DNA from: Methylobacterium sp. J-077
Lineage (GTDB): Bacteria > Pseudomonadota > Alphaproteobacteria > Rhizobiales > Beijerinckiaceae
Assembly: GCF_022829365.1 (NCBI RefSeq)
Contig: NZ_JAKSYJ010000220.1
Coordinates: 1 to 64,000, forward strand
DNA length: 64,000 nucleotides
Direction of reading: 5' to 3'
In this document: piece by piece, positions 36,552-45,193 of the stretch
Position numbering within the stretch: position 1 is the first letter of the stretch
Layout: each line of letters opens with the position of its first letter
The notes under the pieces: model-generated
What the model saw: only the letters and a program-made list of their open reading frames with translations
The model's database searches: none
What the model was told of the DNA's origin: nothing
Made by a program: the position numbers and the translations under genes

Positions 36552-37184
36552 CTACCGCTCCTCACCGGCGCTCGCCCCGAGCTTCGCCCGGGCCAGCGCC
36601 CGCCCCAGCTTGGCGGCGATCTGTTCGCGCAGGATGTCGGCCATCTCGATGTCGACCAGCCGCCAGCTCAGGCCCCGCAGCCGCAGGCGGATCCGGGTGC
36701 GCTCGGCCCGGGGAGCCTCGGGCGGGATCGGGATCACCACGGCCCGGAATCCGCGCATCTCCAGGGCGGCGTAATAGGGCAGGAGCCGCCCGGCGCTGCG
36801 GATCTTCAGGCCCTCCGGCTTGAGGGCGGCGGGGCGCTCGATATCGAGCTTGTCGGGCCAGCCGTTGTCGAGCAGGTCCATCACCGTTTCGGGTGTCACC
36901 AGGGTCTCGGCCAAAGCCAGGGCGAGGCCATAGGCCACGTCGTTCAGGCGTTGCCGGTCGCGGGGCTCGAGATCGAGGTCGGTGTCGGAGGCCGCACGCA
37001 CCGCCCCGGTGATCTGGCGCACCAGGGACAGCCGCAGCGTCCGGAAGTTCACGTGGGTCTCGATGTAGGCCCCATCGTGCCGGCGCACGGCCTGCGACAG
37101 GTCGTAGAGTGACCAGAGCGGGCTCGCCGTGAAGGCGAGCCACGCCACAGCTAGGCCGAGCGGGACCGCGAGCCAGCGCACCAC
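36552..37184 (-). CDS. DUF2939 domain-containing protein
   Basis: A 210-residue protein with one N-terminal membrane segment (PLGLAVAWLAFTASPLWSLY) followed by a soluble domain. The segment YDLSQAVRRHDGAYIETHVNF is the DUF2939 signature. The rest is helical then beta-rich. Function unknown. It starts 21 bases after the rppH stop, so it is the last gene of the conserved leftward cluster or a close addition. Confidence 0.85.
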   Translation of the reverse strand: MVRWLAVPLGLAVAWLAFTASPLWSLYDLSQAVRRHDGAYIETHVNFRTLRLSLVRQITGAVRAASDTDLDLEPRDRQRLNDVAYGLALALAETLVTPETVMDLLDNGWPDKLDIERPAALKPEGLKIRSAGRLLPYYAALEMRGFRAVVIPIPPEAPRAERTRIRLRLRGLSWRLVDIEMADILREQIAAKLGRALARAKLGASAGEER

Positions 37185-37205
37185 GTTACGATCCCGCCCG
37201 CGGCG

Positions 37206-37763
37206 TCACGGCTTGACCGCCCCGGTCTCGGTCGCCCAGGTTGCGAGGCCGGCGAAGGCCTCGACCACACGCTCGTAGACCGGGCGCTTGAACGGCACGA
37301 TCAGGTCCGGAAGCTCGGAGAAGCGCGCCCAGCGCCAGGCATCGAACTCGGCCTTGTGGGCCCCGCCGCCGGGGCTCAGCACGTCGATAAGGTCCTCGCT
37401 GCCGAGGAAGCCGTAGGCGAACCATTTCTGGGTCTGGCCGCGATAGCGCCCTTTCCAGGCCTGCGTCGCCACCGCCGGGGGCAGGTCGTAGGCGAGCCAG
37501 TCCGGAATTGCGCCGAGCAGCCGGATCGCGTCCGGCGGCACGTTGGTTTCCTCTTGGAGCTCCCGGCGGGCGGCCGTCTCGGGATCCTCGCCGGGATCGA
37601 TGCCCCCCTGCGGCATCTGCCACATGTAGGGGCCGGCGACGTGCTCCGGGCCGGCATCCTTGGTCCGGCGCCCGACGAAGACGCCGCCCGCGGGCGCGAT
37701 CAGCGCGACGCCCACGCAGGGGCGGTAGGGCAGCGCGGCGCCCGAGTCGGAATCTGTGGTCAT
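37206..37763 (-). CDS. rppH: RNA pyrophosphohydrolase RppH (Nudix)
   Basis: A 185-residue Nudix hydrolase that removes pyrophosphate from mRNA 5' ends and starts decay. [20 protein letters not shown] is the N-terminal family pattern. The Nudix box GX5EX7REUXEEXGU is complete ([20 protein letters not shown]), and WQMPQGG precedes it. Length fits the alphaproteobacterial (IalA-like) group. It lies 63 bases downstream of the deacetylase gene. Confidence 0.93.
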   Translation of the reverse strand: MTTDSDSGAALPYRPCVGVALIAPAGGVFVGRRTKDAGPEHVAGPYMWQMPQGGIDPGEDPETAARRELQEETNVPPDAIRLLGAIPDWLAYDLPPAVATQAWKGRYRGQTQKWFAYGFLGSEDLIDVLSPGGGAHKAEFDAWRWARFSELPDLIVPFKRPVYERVVEAFAGLATWATETGAVKP

Positions 37764-37826
37764 CGCGGGCGACCATAGGTCAGGCGCAAGTCGTGCGGCA
37801 ACGCCGCCGGCACCGAAAGCACGCGG

Positions 37827-39059
37827 TCAATTGGCGGTGCTGACACGCTTCTCGAGGGAACCGCGCAGGGCGACGCTCGCCGGGACCAGGCGGATGCCGC
37901 GGCTGTCGAGGTCCCGGGCCCAGCGGGCGATCCGGTCGACGCTGAGCGCCGCACCATTGGCTGAGACGAGGGCGAACCCGGTGGCGCGGGCCCTTGCTTC
38001 GGCTTGAGCGAGCGCCGCGTCGATGGCGTCGGCGCGGGGCACCGCGTCGAGGACAAGTTCCGCCCGGGCGACCGGCGTGCGGTTCTTGTTGGTCAGCGCC
38101 GGCTTCGGGCCGGTGCCGTCGTTCAGGAAACCGAGGCCGCGGGCGCCGATCTCGCGCAGGACCGGCTCGAAGGCCGGATCGGCCATCATCTTGGCGCCCA
38201 TGAAATTCGCCACGCCGACATAGCCGGAGATGCGCGCGAGCGACCAGGCGAGGCGGTCGGCATTCTCCAGGCCCTTGAGGGCGGTGAGCAGGGTCTGGGG
38301 GCCAGGATCGCTGTCGGGATAGTCGAACGGCTCCATGGGCAATTGCAGGAAGACCTCGTGGCCGGCGTCCCGGGCGCGGGCGGCCGAACGATCCGCTTCC
38401 GCGCCGTAGGGCAGGAAGGCCAAGCTCACGGCAGGCGGCAGGCGCACGGTGGCGCCCGCAGTGGCGGCTTGGCCGACCCCGAGGCCGGTGACCAGGATCG
38501 CGATCCGGGGGCCGGTACCGGGCTCCTCGGCGCGGGCGTAGACGTCCAGCGCGCGGACCCGGCCTTCGCCGAGCTTCGGCATCGTGCCGTGGCGGCCCTG
38601 CTCGCTGATCCGCGGATCCGGCGCGGCTGCGAGGCGCGGCGCGCTGGCCGGCGGCACCCGGATCACCACGGCTTCGCTCGGGCCGGAGCCCGGCGGACGC
38701 ACCACCGTGACGCCGGACGCGGTCTCGATCTCCTCGGCGCTGCGCTGCTGCGAGCCCCCTGCGTTGACGACCACCGCGCCGTGCGGCTCGGACGTCGCCA
38801 CCGGGACCGGAGCGGGGCGTGCCGGAGGTTCGCGCATCGTGATGGCGACCTCGACGCGCGGCTCGCCGCCCTGCGGATCACCGAGCGCCAGCACCAGCCC
38901 GCAGGCGGCAAGCAGCGCACCCAGGATCGCGCCGGCCGCGATCTTCGGCCGACGGAGCGGCGCGACGAGGCGTCCGAACCGGCCCAGGGGCCGCTCGAGC
39001 ACTTTGGCCTCCTTCACCCCAAGGGGGCGCGTGAGGATATCGTCGGTGGACTCGGTCAA
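37827..39059 (-). CDS. Divergent polysaccharide deacetylase family protein
   Basis: A ~410-residue protein with an N-terminal membrane segment (AAGAILGALLAACGLVLALG), a Pro/Ala linker, and a C-terminal ~220-residue domain with RIAILVTGLGVGQAAT, PAVSLAFLPYGAE, FLQLPMEPFDYPDSDPGP and YVGVANFMGAKMM, typical of the YibQ/DUF610-type divergent deacetylases often found next to ctpA and envC. The start is uncertain: TTG 39059 opens the conserved TESTDDILTRPLG leader; ATG 39095 or 39122 would add 12-21 residues. Confidence 0.82.
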   Translation of the reverse strand: MTESTDDILTRPLGVKEAKVLERPLGRFGRLVAPLRRPKIAAGAILGALLAACGLVLALGDPQGGEPRVEVAITMREPPARPAPVPVATSEPHGAVVVNAGGSQQRSAEEIETASGVTVVRPPGSGPSEAVVIRVPPASAPRLAAAPDPRISEQGRHGTMPKLGEGRVRALDVYARAEEPGTGPRIAILVTGLGVGQAATAGATVRLPPAVSLAFLPYGAEADRSAARARDAGHEVFLQLPMEPFDYPDSDPGPQTLLTALKGLENADRLAWSLARISGYVGVANFMGAKMMADPAFEPVLREIGARGLGFLNDGTGPKPALTNKNRTPVARAELVLDAVPRADAIDAALAQAEARARATGFALVSANGAALSVDRIARWARDLDSRGIRLVPASVALRGSLEKRVSTAN

Positions 39060-39137
39060 GCGGCACTCGATGCGGGCGCGCGTCCCACGCCCCATAGCAG
39101 CGGCGTGAATCCCAGCCCGCATTGCCGGCCGGTATGG

Positions 39138-39152
39138 TTAATCTTCCGCTAA
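39138..39152. promoter_or_regulatory. CtrA-like box
   Basis: TTAA-N7-CTAA (TTAATCTTCCGCTAA) matches the CtrA consensus at 7 of 8 fixed positions. It lies between the ctpA terminator and the deacetylase gene, within its probable promoter. The match is the only evidence. Confidence 0.35.
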
Positions 39153-39171
39153 CGTTTCGAGGGCCGACGAA

Positions 39172-39205
39172 AAACCCCGCCCGGCAGCCCTGCCGGACGG
39201 GGTTT
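39172..39205. terminator. Strong terminator after ctpA
   Basis: AAACCCCG and CGGGGTTT plus inner arms CCGGCAG and CTGCCGG form a ~15-bp stem with one mismatch. T-runs follow on both strands, so it could stop transcription in both directions. It lies 30 bases after the ctpA stop, separating ctpA from the deacetylase gene. Confidence 0.8.
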
Positions 39206-39234
39206 CTTTTTTGGGACTTGGGTCGGCGAAAAAA

Positions 39235-40575
39235 TCAGTTCGGTACGCTGGGCTTCTGCTGCTGCGGCGCCTGGGTCCCGTTGGCGGCGCCCTTCTGGAT
39301 GCCGTGCAGGAAGTCGATCGCCGAGAGGAGCTGCTTGTCCTTGGCCGGGTCCGGCGGGATGTAGGCGGAGGAGCCGCCGCGCTCGTCGGTATCCTTCTGC
39401 TTCAGGTGGCCCTTCAGCCCAGCCTCGCCCTTGGTCTCGTCCTTGCCCTTCAGCTCATCGGGCACATCCTGCAGCACCTCGATATCCGGCTCGATGCCCT
39501 TCGCCTGGATCGAACGGCCGGACGGCGTGTAGTAGCGCGCCGTGGTGAGCCGCAGGGCACCGGAGCCACCGAGCGGGATGATCGACTGCACCGAGCCCTT
39601 GCCGAAGGAGCGCGTGCCCATGATCGTCGCGCGCTTGTGATCCTGCAGGGCACCGGCCACGATCTCCGAGGCCGAAGCCGAGCCGCCGTTGACCAGCACC
39701 ACCACCGGCTTGCCCTTGGTCAGGTCGCCGGCCTTGGCCGAGAACCGCTGGGTCTCGTCCGGGTTGCGGCCGCGGGTCGAGACGATCTCACCGCGGTCGA
39801 GGAAGCCGTCCGAGACCATCACGGCCTGGTCGAGCAGGCCGCCCGGGTTGTTTCGCAGGTCGACCACGTAGCCCTTGAGCTTGTCGGCGCCGATCTCACC
39901 CGACAGCTTCTCGATCGCCGCCCGCATGCCGTCGAAGGTCTGCTCGTTGAACTGGGTCAGGCGGATATAGGCGACGTCGCCGCCCTCGACCTTCGAGCGC
40001 ACCGGCTTGATCTTGATCACGTCGCGGGTGAGCGTGACGTCGATCGGGTCCTTCGCCTCCTTGCGGGAGATCTTGAGCTTCACGGCCGAGTTCACCGGGC
40101 CGCGCATCTTGTCGACCGCCTGGTTCAGGGTCAGGCCCTGGACCTGATCGTCGTCGATCTGCGTGATGATGTCGTTGGCGAGCAGGCCCGCCTTGGCGGC
40201 CGGGGTGTCGTCGATCGGGGTGACGACCTTGATCAGGCCGTCTTCCATCGTGACTTCGATGCCCAGCCCGCCGAACTCGCCGCGGGTGGTGGTCTGCATG
40301 TCACGGAACGCCTTGGCGTCCATGTAGCTCGAATGCGGGTCGAGCGAGGTCAGCATGCCGTTGACGGCCGCCTCGATCATCTTCGATTCGTCCGGCTTCT
40401 CGACGTAGTCGGTGCGGACCTTCTCGAAGACGTCGCCGAACAGGCTGAGCTGGCGATAGGTCTCGGCCGAGGCGGCGACCGCCCGCGGGCCCGACAGGAA
40501 GTCGGTCTGGGTCGCCACCATGGAGGTGCCGGCACCCAGGAAGGCGCCGAGCATGATCAGGGATGTCTTGCGCAT
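39235..40575 (-). CDS. ctpA: Carboxy-terminal processing protease, S41 family
   Basis: A 446-residue exported serine protease. A signal peptide or anchor (TSLIMLGAFLGAGTSMVA) is followed by an N-terminal helical domain, a PDZ domain (RGEFGGLGIEVTMEDGLIKV to VKLKISR) and the tail-specific protease core. The catalytic Ser is in NGGSASASEIVAG and the Lys is 25 residues on in GTRSFGKGSV. It processes periplasmic or cell-wall proteins. It shares one base with the envC stop and is followed by a strong terminator. Confidence 0.95.
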   Translation of the reverse strand: MRKTSLIMLGAFLGAGTSMVATQTDFLSGPRAVAASAETYRQLSLFGDVFEKVRTDYVEKPDESKMIEAAVNGMLTSLDPHSSYMDAKAFRDMQTTTRGEFGGLGIEVTMEDGLIKVVTPIDDTPAAKAGLLANDIITQIDDDQVQGLTLNQAVDKMRGPVNSAVKLKISRKEAKDPIDVTLTRDVIKIKPVRSKVEGGDVAYIRLTQFNEQTFDGMRAAIEKLSGEIGADKLKGYVVDLRNNPGGLLDQAVMVSDGFLDRGEIVSTRGRNPDETQRFSAKAGDLTKGKPVVVLVNGGSASASEIVAGALQDHKRATIMGTRSFGKGSVQSIIPLGGSGALRLTTARYYTPSGRSIQAKGIEPDIEVLQDVPDELKGKDETKGEAGLKGHLKQKDTDERGGSSAYIPPDPAKDKQLLSAIDFLHGIQKGAANGTQAPQQQKPSVPN

Positions 40576-41939
40576 CAGCCGCGAACCTTCTCGCCAAGTA
40601 TCTTGTCACTGGGGCTCTTCGCCCACCACGGATCCGGATCGACGGAGCCGCCATCCTTCTTGAACTCGACGTAGAGGGTCGGCTCGCCGTCGGATCCAGG
40701 CGGACCCGCGTTCCCCTCGCCCATGCTACCCACGGGTTCCCCCGCGAGAACGAACTGGCCGACCTCTACGCTAATCTGATCCATCCCCGCCAGCAGAAGA
40801 TAGTAGCCATCGCCGGCGTTGATGATCAAGAGACGCCCGTAGGACCGGAACGGCCCGGCGAACTGCACCCAGCCGTCGGCCGGTGAGGAGACCAGCGCCT
40901 TCGGCCGCGTCGTGAAGGAGACGCCGCGGGTGGTCCCGCCATTGCCATCGGGCTGGTTGAAGCCCCGCGCCAGCCGCCCGCTGACCGGCCGCGGCACTTC
41001 GCCCCGCGCCTCTGCGAAATGCACTTTCGGGGCCAGACGAGCCGGATCCCGGAAGCCGGCCGCGGCGAAACGCTCCTGCGTCGCTCTGGCCTCGCGCTCG
41101 GCCGCGGCCTTCGCCTCCTCGGCCGAGCGCTTCGACGCCGCGACTTCGGCTTCGGTTCGGTCGAGCAGGTCCTTCAAGGATTTGGCCTGGGCGCCGAGCT
41201 CGGCGGCGCGCTTGCGCTCCGCACTCAGCCCGCTCTCTACCTCCGCCTGTCGAGCCCGACGGGCGGTGACGAGGGCCTGAAGGCGCTGCTGCTCGCGCGC
41301 CCAGCCGGCGAGATCGTTGGCGAGCCCTTCCTTGTCCTGCGCGATCAGGCCGCGCAGGCGGATCATCTCGGCTAAATCCGCAGCCAGGGTGTCGACCTCG
41401 CCCCGCAATTCCGGAACCACGGCGCCGAGCAGCATCGATGTTCGGATCACCGCCAGCACGTCCTCGGGGCTCACGAGCACCGCCGGCGGCGGGCGCCGAC
41501 CCATCCGCTGCAGTGCCGCCAGGATCTCCGCGACGACACCGCGGCGGGCGTGCAGCGAGCGCCGGATCGCGGCCTCGCTCTCGGTCATCGCCTTCAGGCG
41601 CTCTTCCAGGCGGCTCAACCGGTCCTCGGTGGCCTGCGCCTGCCGCCCGGCATCGAGCAGGGCGCTGTCGAGCTTGGCCCGATCCGATCCGATCGCCGCG
41701 ATCTCACCCTCGAACTGCGCCCGCTGGCCGGCACTGGCAGAGAGCGCGTCCTGGACGCGCTTCAGATTCTCGGCCCGCCGCTCGCGCTCCTCGGTGGCAC
41801 GCTGGATCTTTTCGGCTTCGGGGTTGGGGGCAGGGTCCTCGGCCCGCGACGGGCCGGCCGCGCCGACCAGCGCGACCAGCGCAAGCGCGCGGAGAATTGA
41901 ACGCTGTCGGACGGCATCGGCGAGGCTATCGAACCGCAC
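40575..41939 (-). CDS. envC: EnvC-like murein hydrolase activator (degenerate M23)
   Basis: A 454-residue exported protein. A signal peptide (ALALVALVGAAGPSRA) is followed by long coiled-coil segments (about residues 40-280) and a LytM/M23 domain. The M23 zinc ligands are absent: the first site reads GFNQPDGNG and the HxH site reads LLLAGM, as expected for EnvC, which activates amidases at the division septum without being a peptidase itself. Its 3' end overlaps the ctpA start, and it follows rlmH by 6 bases. Confidence 0.9.
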   Translation of the reverse strand: MRFDSLADAVRQRSILRALALVALVGAAGPSRAEDPAPNPEAEKIQRATEERERRAENLKRVQDALSASAGQRAQFEGEIAAIGSDRAKLDSALLDAGRQAQATEDRLSRLEERLKAMTESEAAIRRSLHARRGVVAEILAALQRMGRRPPPAVLVSPEDVLAVIRTSMLLGAVVPELRGEVDTLAADLAEMIRLRGLIAQDKEGLANDLAGWAREQQRLQALVTARRARQAEVESGLSAERKRAAELGAQAKSLKDLLDRTEAEVAASKRSAEEAKAAAEREARATQERFAAAGFRDPARLAPKVHFAEARGEVPRPVSGRLARGFNQPDGNGGTTRGVSFTTRPKALVSSPADGWVQFAGPFRSYGRLLIINAGDGYYLLLAGMDQISVEVGQFVLAGEPVGSMGEGNAGPPGSDGEPTLYVEFKKDGGSVDPDPWWAKSPSDKILGEKVRG

Positions 41940-41945
41940 GATGGC

Positions 41946-42440
41946 TCAGCCCGGCTCGCCGCGGTGATACGGGTGGCCGGCCAGGATGGTCAGGCTGCGA
42001 TAGATCTGTTCCAGGGCGAGCACGCGCACGAGTCCGTGGGGCAGGGTGGCGGCCCCGAAGGACAGGATCAGCTCCGCCTTCGTCCGAATTGAGGCATCCA
42101 GGCCGTCCGGGCCGCCGATCGCCACCACCAGGGCCGGCCGGCCCGCATCGCGCCAGGCGGCGACACGTTCCGCCAGGGTCTCGCTGGTGAGATCCGAGCG
42201 CCCGCGCTCGTCATAGGCCACCAGTACGCCGCCGGGGGGCAGATGCGTGAGAAGTGCGGATGCCTCCTCGGCGCAGCGATCGGGCGCCCGGCGGGCACGG
42301 GATTCCACGATTTCGACGCCGTCACAGCCGGGAAAGCCGATGCCGCGACCGAGCTGTGCGGCGCGGTCGCGATATCGTGACGCGAGCTCGCGCTCCGGGC
42401 CGGCCTTCAACCGACCGATCGCTGCCAGGACGAGGCGCAC
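41946..42440 (-). CDS. rlmH: 23S rRNA (pseudouridine(1915)-N(3))-methyltransferase RlmH
   Basis: A 164-residue SPOUT-class methyltransferase acting on helix 69 of 23S rRNA. AIGRLKAGPERELASRYRDR is the N-terminal signature, VVAIGGPDGLD is the SAM-binding knot and the tail RVLALEQIYRSLTILAGHPYHR is nearly invariant. It sits in the conserved order rsfS-rlmH-envC. A palindromic repeat element lies in the 153-bp gap between it and rsfS. Confidence 0.95.
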   Translation of the reverse strand: MRLVLAAIGRLKAGPERELASRYRDRAAQLGRGIGFPGCDGVEIVESRARRAPDRCAEEASALLTHLPPGGVLVAYDERGRSDLTSETLAERVAAWRDAGRPALVVAIGGPDGLDASIRTKAELILSFGAATLPHGLVRVLALEQIYRSLTILAGHPYHRGEPG

Positions 42441-42483
42441 GGGGGAGGGGTCTCTTGCTGCGTCGGGACGGTGGTTGTTTCAC

Positions 42484-42575
42484 CGTCATTGCGATCGCAC
42501 CGAAGCAACCGAATGACGCGCTACATCCCGAGATCGCGCGCTACCCTCGATTGCTTCGCGACGCTCGCAATGACG
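42484..42575. repeat. REP-like palindromic element, copy 1
   Basis: Outer arms CGTCATTGCGA (42484) and its inverse TCGCAATGACG (to 42575) enclose CGAAGCAA and TTGCTTCG inner arms and a central AGATCGCGCGC. The same layout and centre recur at 62903-62994. It could fold into one long hairpin. It lies in the rsfS-rlmH spacer, so a transcript reading through would carry it. Confidence 0.75.
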
Positions 42576-42593
42576 GCGCGGGTTGGCGAACCG

Positions 42594-42944
42594 CTAGTCC
42601 GCCGCCATACCCAGCGGCCGGTCCGCGCCCCACATCTTCTCGAGATTGTAGAAGCCGCGCACTTCCGGGCGGAAGATGTGCACAAGCACGTCGCCGGCAT
42701 CGATCAGCACCCAGTCGCAGGCCGGCATGCCCTCGACCCGGGCATTGCCGTAACCGCGGTTCTTCATCTCCTGGATGAACTTGTCGGCGATCGAGCCGAC
42801 ATGGCGCTGCGACCGGCCGGACGCGATGATCATCGTATCGGCGAGCGAGGTCTTGCCCATGAGGTCGATCGCGATCGTCTCCTCCGCCTTCATCTCGTCG
42901 AGGCAGGAGAGGGCGAGCGCCTTCAGGTCGTCCGAGCGTGCCAT
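42594..42944 (-). CDS. rsfS: Ribosome silencing factor RsfS
   Basis: A 116-residue protein that binds L14 and blocks subunit joining under starvation. DLKALALSCLDEMKAEETIAIDL then SLADTMIIASGRSQRHVGSIAD and DWVLIDAGDVLVHIF are the family motifs. ATG 42944 is chosen because GGAAGAG precedes it; the frame stays open upstream without conserved sequence. A tandem 15-base repeat (GTGCGGATGGTCTCC) lies just upstream at about 42970-43000. Confidence 0.93.
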   Translation of the reverse strand: MARSDDLKALALSCLDEMKAEETIAIDLMGKTSLADTMIIASGRSQRHVGSIADKFIQEMKNRGYGNARVEGMPACDWVLIDAGDVLVHIFRPEVRGFYNLEKMWGADRPLGMAAD

Positions 42945-43111
42945 CCCGGGCTCTTCCGGAACGGGGGCATTGGTGCGGATGGTCTCCGTGCGGATGGTCT
43001 CGGGCAGCGTCCTGATTCCTCGTGATGGCGCGCCGCCCTCTCCGGGCACGCGAACCGGTACGAAATTGGCGGTATCGGGCCGCGATTGCAACTGCGTCGC
43101 GTGCGGAGGGC

Positions 43112-43714
43112 CTAAGCGCCGGGCCGGCCGTTGCGAATCTCGGTGGAGGACAGGGGCGATCGGGGCCCGTGGAGGAAGACCCAGGCCGGCGGCGGACGCA
43201 TCGGCAAGGTTTGGGCCACGTCTTCGGAGACCCGGGCCCCGGCGAGTCGATGGGCGGCCCGGGCGCTGAGCGGCGTCATGGTGAAGCCGGGCCGGTCGAT
43301 GATCGCGATCGGAACCAGCTGGGCGATCTCGGCGAAGCCCTTCCAGCGGTGGAAATTGCCGAGCGAATCCGCCCCCATGATCCAGACGAAATGCACGCCT
43401 GGGCAACGGCGGGTCAGGTAGCGCAGGGTCTGGACCGTGAAGCGCACCCCAAGCGCCGCCTCGATCCCGGTCACCGCGATCCGCGGGTGCCGTGCGATGT
43501 CCCGAGCCTGGGTGCAGCGTGCGGCGACCGAGGGCAGGGCGATCCGGCTCTTCAGCGGGTTGCCGGGGCTGACCAGCCACCAGACCCGGTCGAGCCCGAG
43601 GCGCCGCAACGCCGTCACGGTGACGTGGCGGTGGCCGTGATGGGCGGGATTGAAGGATCCGCCGTAGAGGCCGATCCGCATGCCGGGGGCGCTCGGCGGC
43701 AGGGTCAGCCGCAC
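43112..43714 (-). CDS. nadD: Nicotinate-nucleotide adenylyltransferase
   Basis: A 200-residue nucleotidyltransferase that makes deamido-NAD from nicotinate mononucleotide and ATP. RIGLYGGSFNPAHHGH holds the GxFxPxHxGH motif, WLVSPGNPLK is substrate-binding, and the C-terminal SSTEIRN matches the SxTxxR motif. A GTG start at 43714 includes the leader PPSAPG that is common in alphaproteobacteria; ATG 43681 is an alternative. It follows proA by 19 bases in the conserved cluster. Confidence 0.93.
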   Translation of the reverse strand: MRLTLPPSAPGMRIGLYGGSFNPAHHGHRHVTVTALRRLGLDRVWWLVSPGNPLKSRIALPSVAARCTQARDIARHPRIAVTGIEAALGVRFTVQTLRYLTRRCPGVHFVWIMGADSLGNFHRWKGFAEIAQLVPIAIIDRPGFTMTPLSARAAHRLAGARVSEDVAQTLPMRPPPAWVFLHGPRSPLSSTEIRNGRPGA

Positions 43715-43733
43715 GCCGGGACTTCGCGTGGGA

Positions 43734-45032
43734 TCACGGACGGATCTGGCCGCTGCCGTGGACGCGGTACTTGAACGTGGTCAGCTGCTCGACGCCCACC
43801 GGCCCACGGGCATGCATGCGCCCGGTGGCGATGCCGATCTCGGCGCCGAAGCCGAACTCGCCGCCATCGGCGAACTGAGTCGAGGCGTTGTGGGTCACGA
43901 TCGCCGAATCGACCTCGGCCAGGAAGCGGGTGGCCTCGGAGCGGTCCCCCGTGATGATCGCGTCGGTGTGGTGCGAGCCGTAGGTCTCGATATGTTCGAT
44001 GGCCGCTGCGATCCCGTCGACCACGCGCACCGCGATGATCGCGTCGAGATATTCGGTGTGCCAATCGTCTTCCGAAACCGCCGTGACTCGCGGATCGACC
44101 GCCTGGGTCTCGGCATCGCCGCGCACGGCGCAGCCGACATCGAGCAGGGTGCGGACCAGCGGGGCGAGGTGGGTCGCCGCGCAGGCGCGGTCGACCAGCA
44201 GGGTTTCGGCAGCGCCGCAGACGCTGGTCCGCCGCATCTTGCTGTTGAGCAGCACGGCGAGAGCCATGTCGAGGTCAGCCGCGGCCGCGACGTAGACATG
44301 GTTGACGCCGTCGAGATGGGCGAAGACCGGCACCCGGGCCTCGGCCTGGACGCGCTCGACCAGGCCGCGTCCACCCCGGGGCACGATGACGTCGACGCAG
44401 CCGTCGAGGCCGCCGAGCATCAGCCCGACCGCGGCGCGGTCCCGAGTCGGCACCAGCTGGATCGCGTCGGCGGGCAGGCCGGCCTCGGCCAGGCCCTCAC
44501 TCATCGCCTTGGCGATGGCCAGGGCACTGCGATGGCTGTCGGAGCCGGCGCGCAGGATCGCGGCGTTGCCGGCCTTGAGGCAGAGTGCGCCGGCATCGGC
44601 GGTGACGTTCGGGCGGCTCTCGAAGATCACGCCGATCACGCCGAGCGGCACGGCGATCCGCTCGATCAGCAGGCCGTTCGGCCGCTCGATCGCGGCGAGC
44701 TGGCGCCCGACCGGATCGGCCAGGGCGCCGACCTTCTCGACGGATTCGGCGATGGACGCGAGGCGGCCGGCATCGAGGGCGAGCCGGTCGACCAGGGCGG
44801 CGCTCTGGCCGGCCTGGCGGGCGGCGGCGACGTCGCGGGCGTTCTCCCGCAGGATCTCGTCCGCGTTGGCCCGCAGGCGCTCGGCGATGAACCGAAGTGC
44901 CTGGTCCTTGGTCTGGGCCGAGGCGAGCGCCATGCGCCGGGCGGCGACGCGCGCCCGACGGCCGATCGCCGCCATCTGCTCCGGCAGGGCATCGGCCGCG
45001 GCGAGATCGGATCTCAGGTTCAGGACGGGCAC
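43734..45032 (-). CDS. proA: Glutamate-5-semialdehyde dehydrogenase (gamma-glutamyl phosphate reductase)
   Basis: A 432-residue NADPH enzyme, step two of proline synthesis. [19 protein letters not shown] and [13 protein letters not shown] are ALDH-like cofactor motifs, the catalytic Cys lies in [13 protein letters not shown], and [20 protein letters not shown] is the family C-terminus. GTG 45032 is selected because GAGGA precedes it; extending to an upstream ATG adds a poorly conserved leader. proB lies upstream on the same strand, 161 bases away. Confidence 0.95.
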   Translation of the reverse strand: MPVLNLRSDLAAADALPEQMAAIGRRARVAARRMALASAQTKDQALRFIAERLRANADEILRENARDVAAARQAGQSAALVDRLALDAGRLASIAESVEKVGALADPVGRQLAAIERPNGLLIERIAVPLGVIGVIFESRPNVTADAGALCLKAGNAAILRAGSDSHRSALAIAKAMSEGLAEAGLPADAIQLVPTRDRAAVGLMLGGLDGCVDVIVPRGGRGLVERVQAEARVPVFAHLDGVNHVYVAAAADLDMALAVLLNSKMRRTSVCGAAETLLVDRACAATHLAPLVRTLLDVGCAVRGDAETQAVDPRVTAVSEDDWHTEYLDAIIAVRVVDGIAAAIEHIETYGSHHTDAIITGDRSEATRFLAEVDSAIVTHNASTQFADGGEFGFGAEIGIATGRMHARGPVGVEQLTTFKYRVHGSGQIRP

Positions 45033-45193
45033 GCTGGCGTCCTCGGTGTTCGAGGGCCGCAAAAACCGGCCCAAAAAGGGATGAGGCCGTATTTGCACAT
45101 CGAGCGACAGGCCTACAAGTGTGCTGAACCGCCGAACGTGACAGAGATCGCGCGATTCACGATGAGACTATATTTGATCAGAATCAGTCCAGT

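Noticed and set aside
40575-41939. Calling the EnvC-like protein an active M23 peptidase
   Set aside because: The zinc-ligand histidines are replaced at both sites, as in known EnvC activators.
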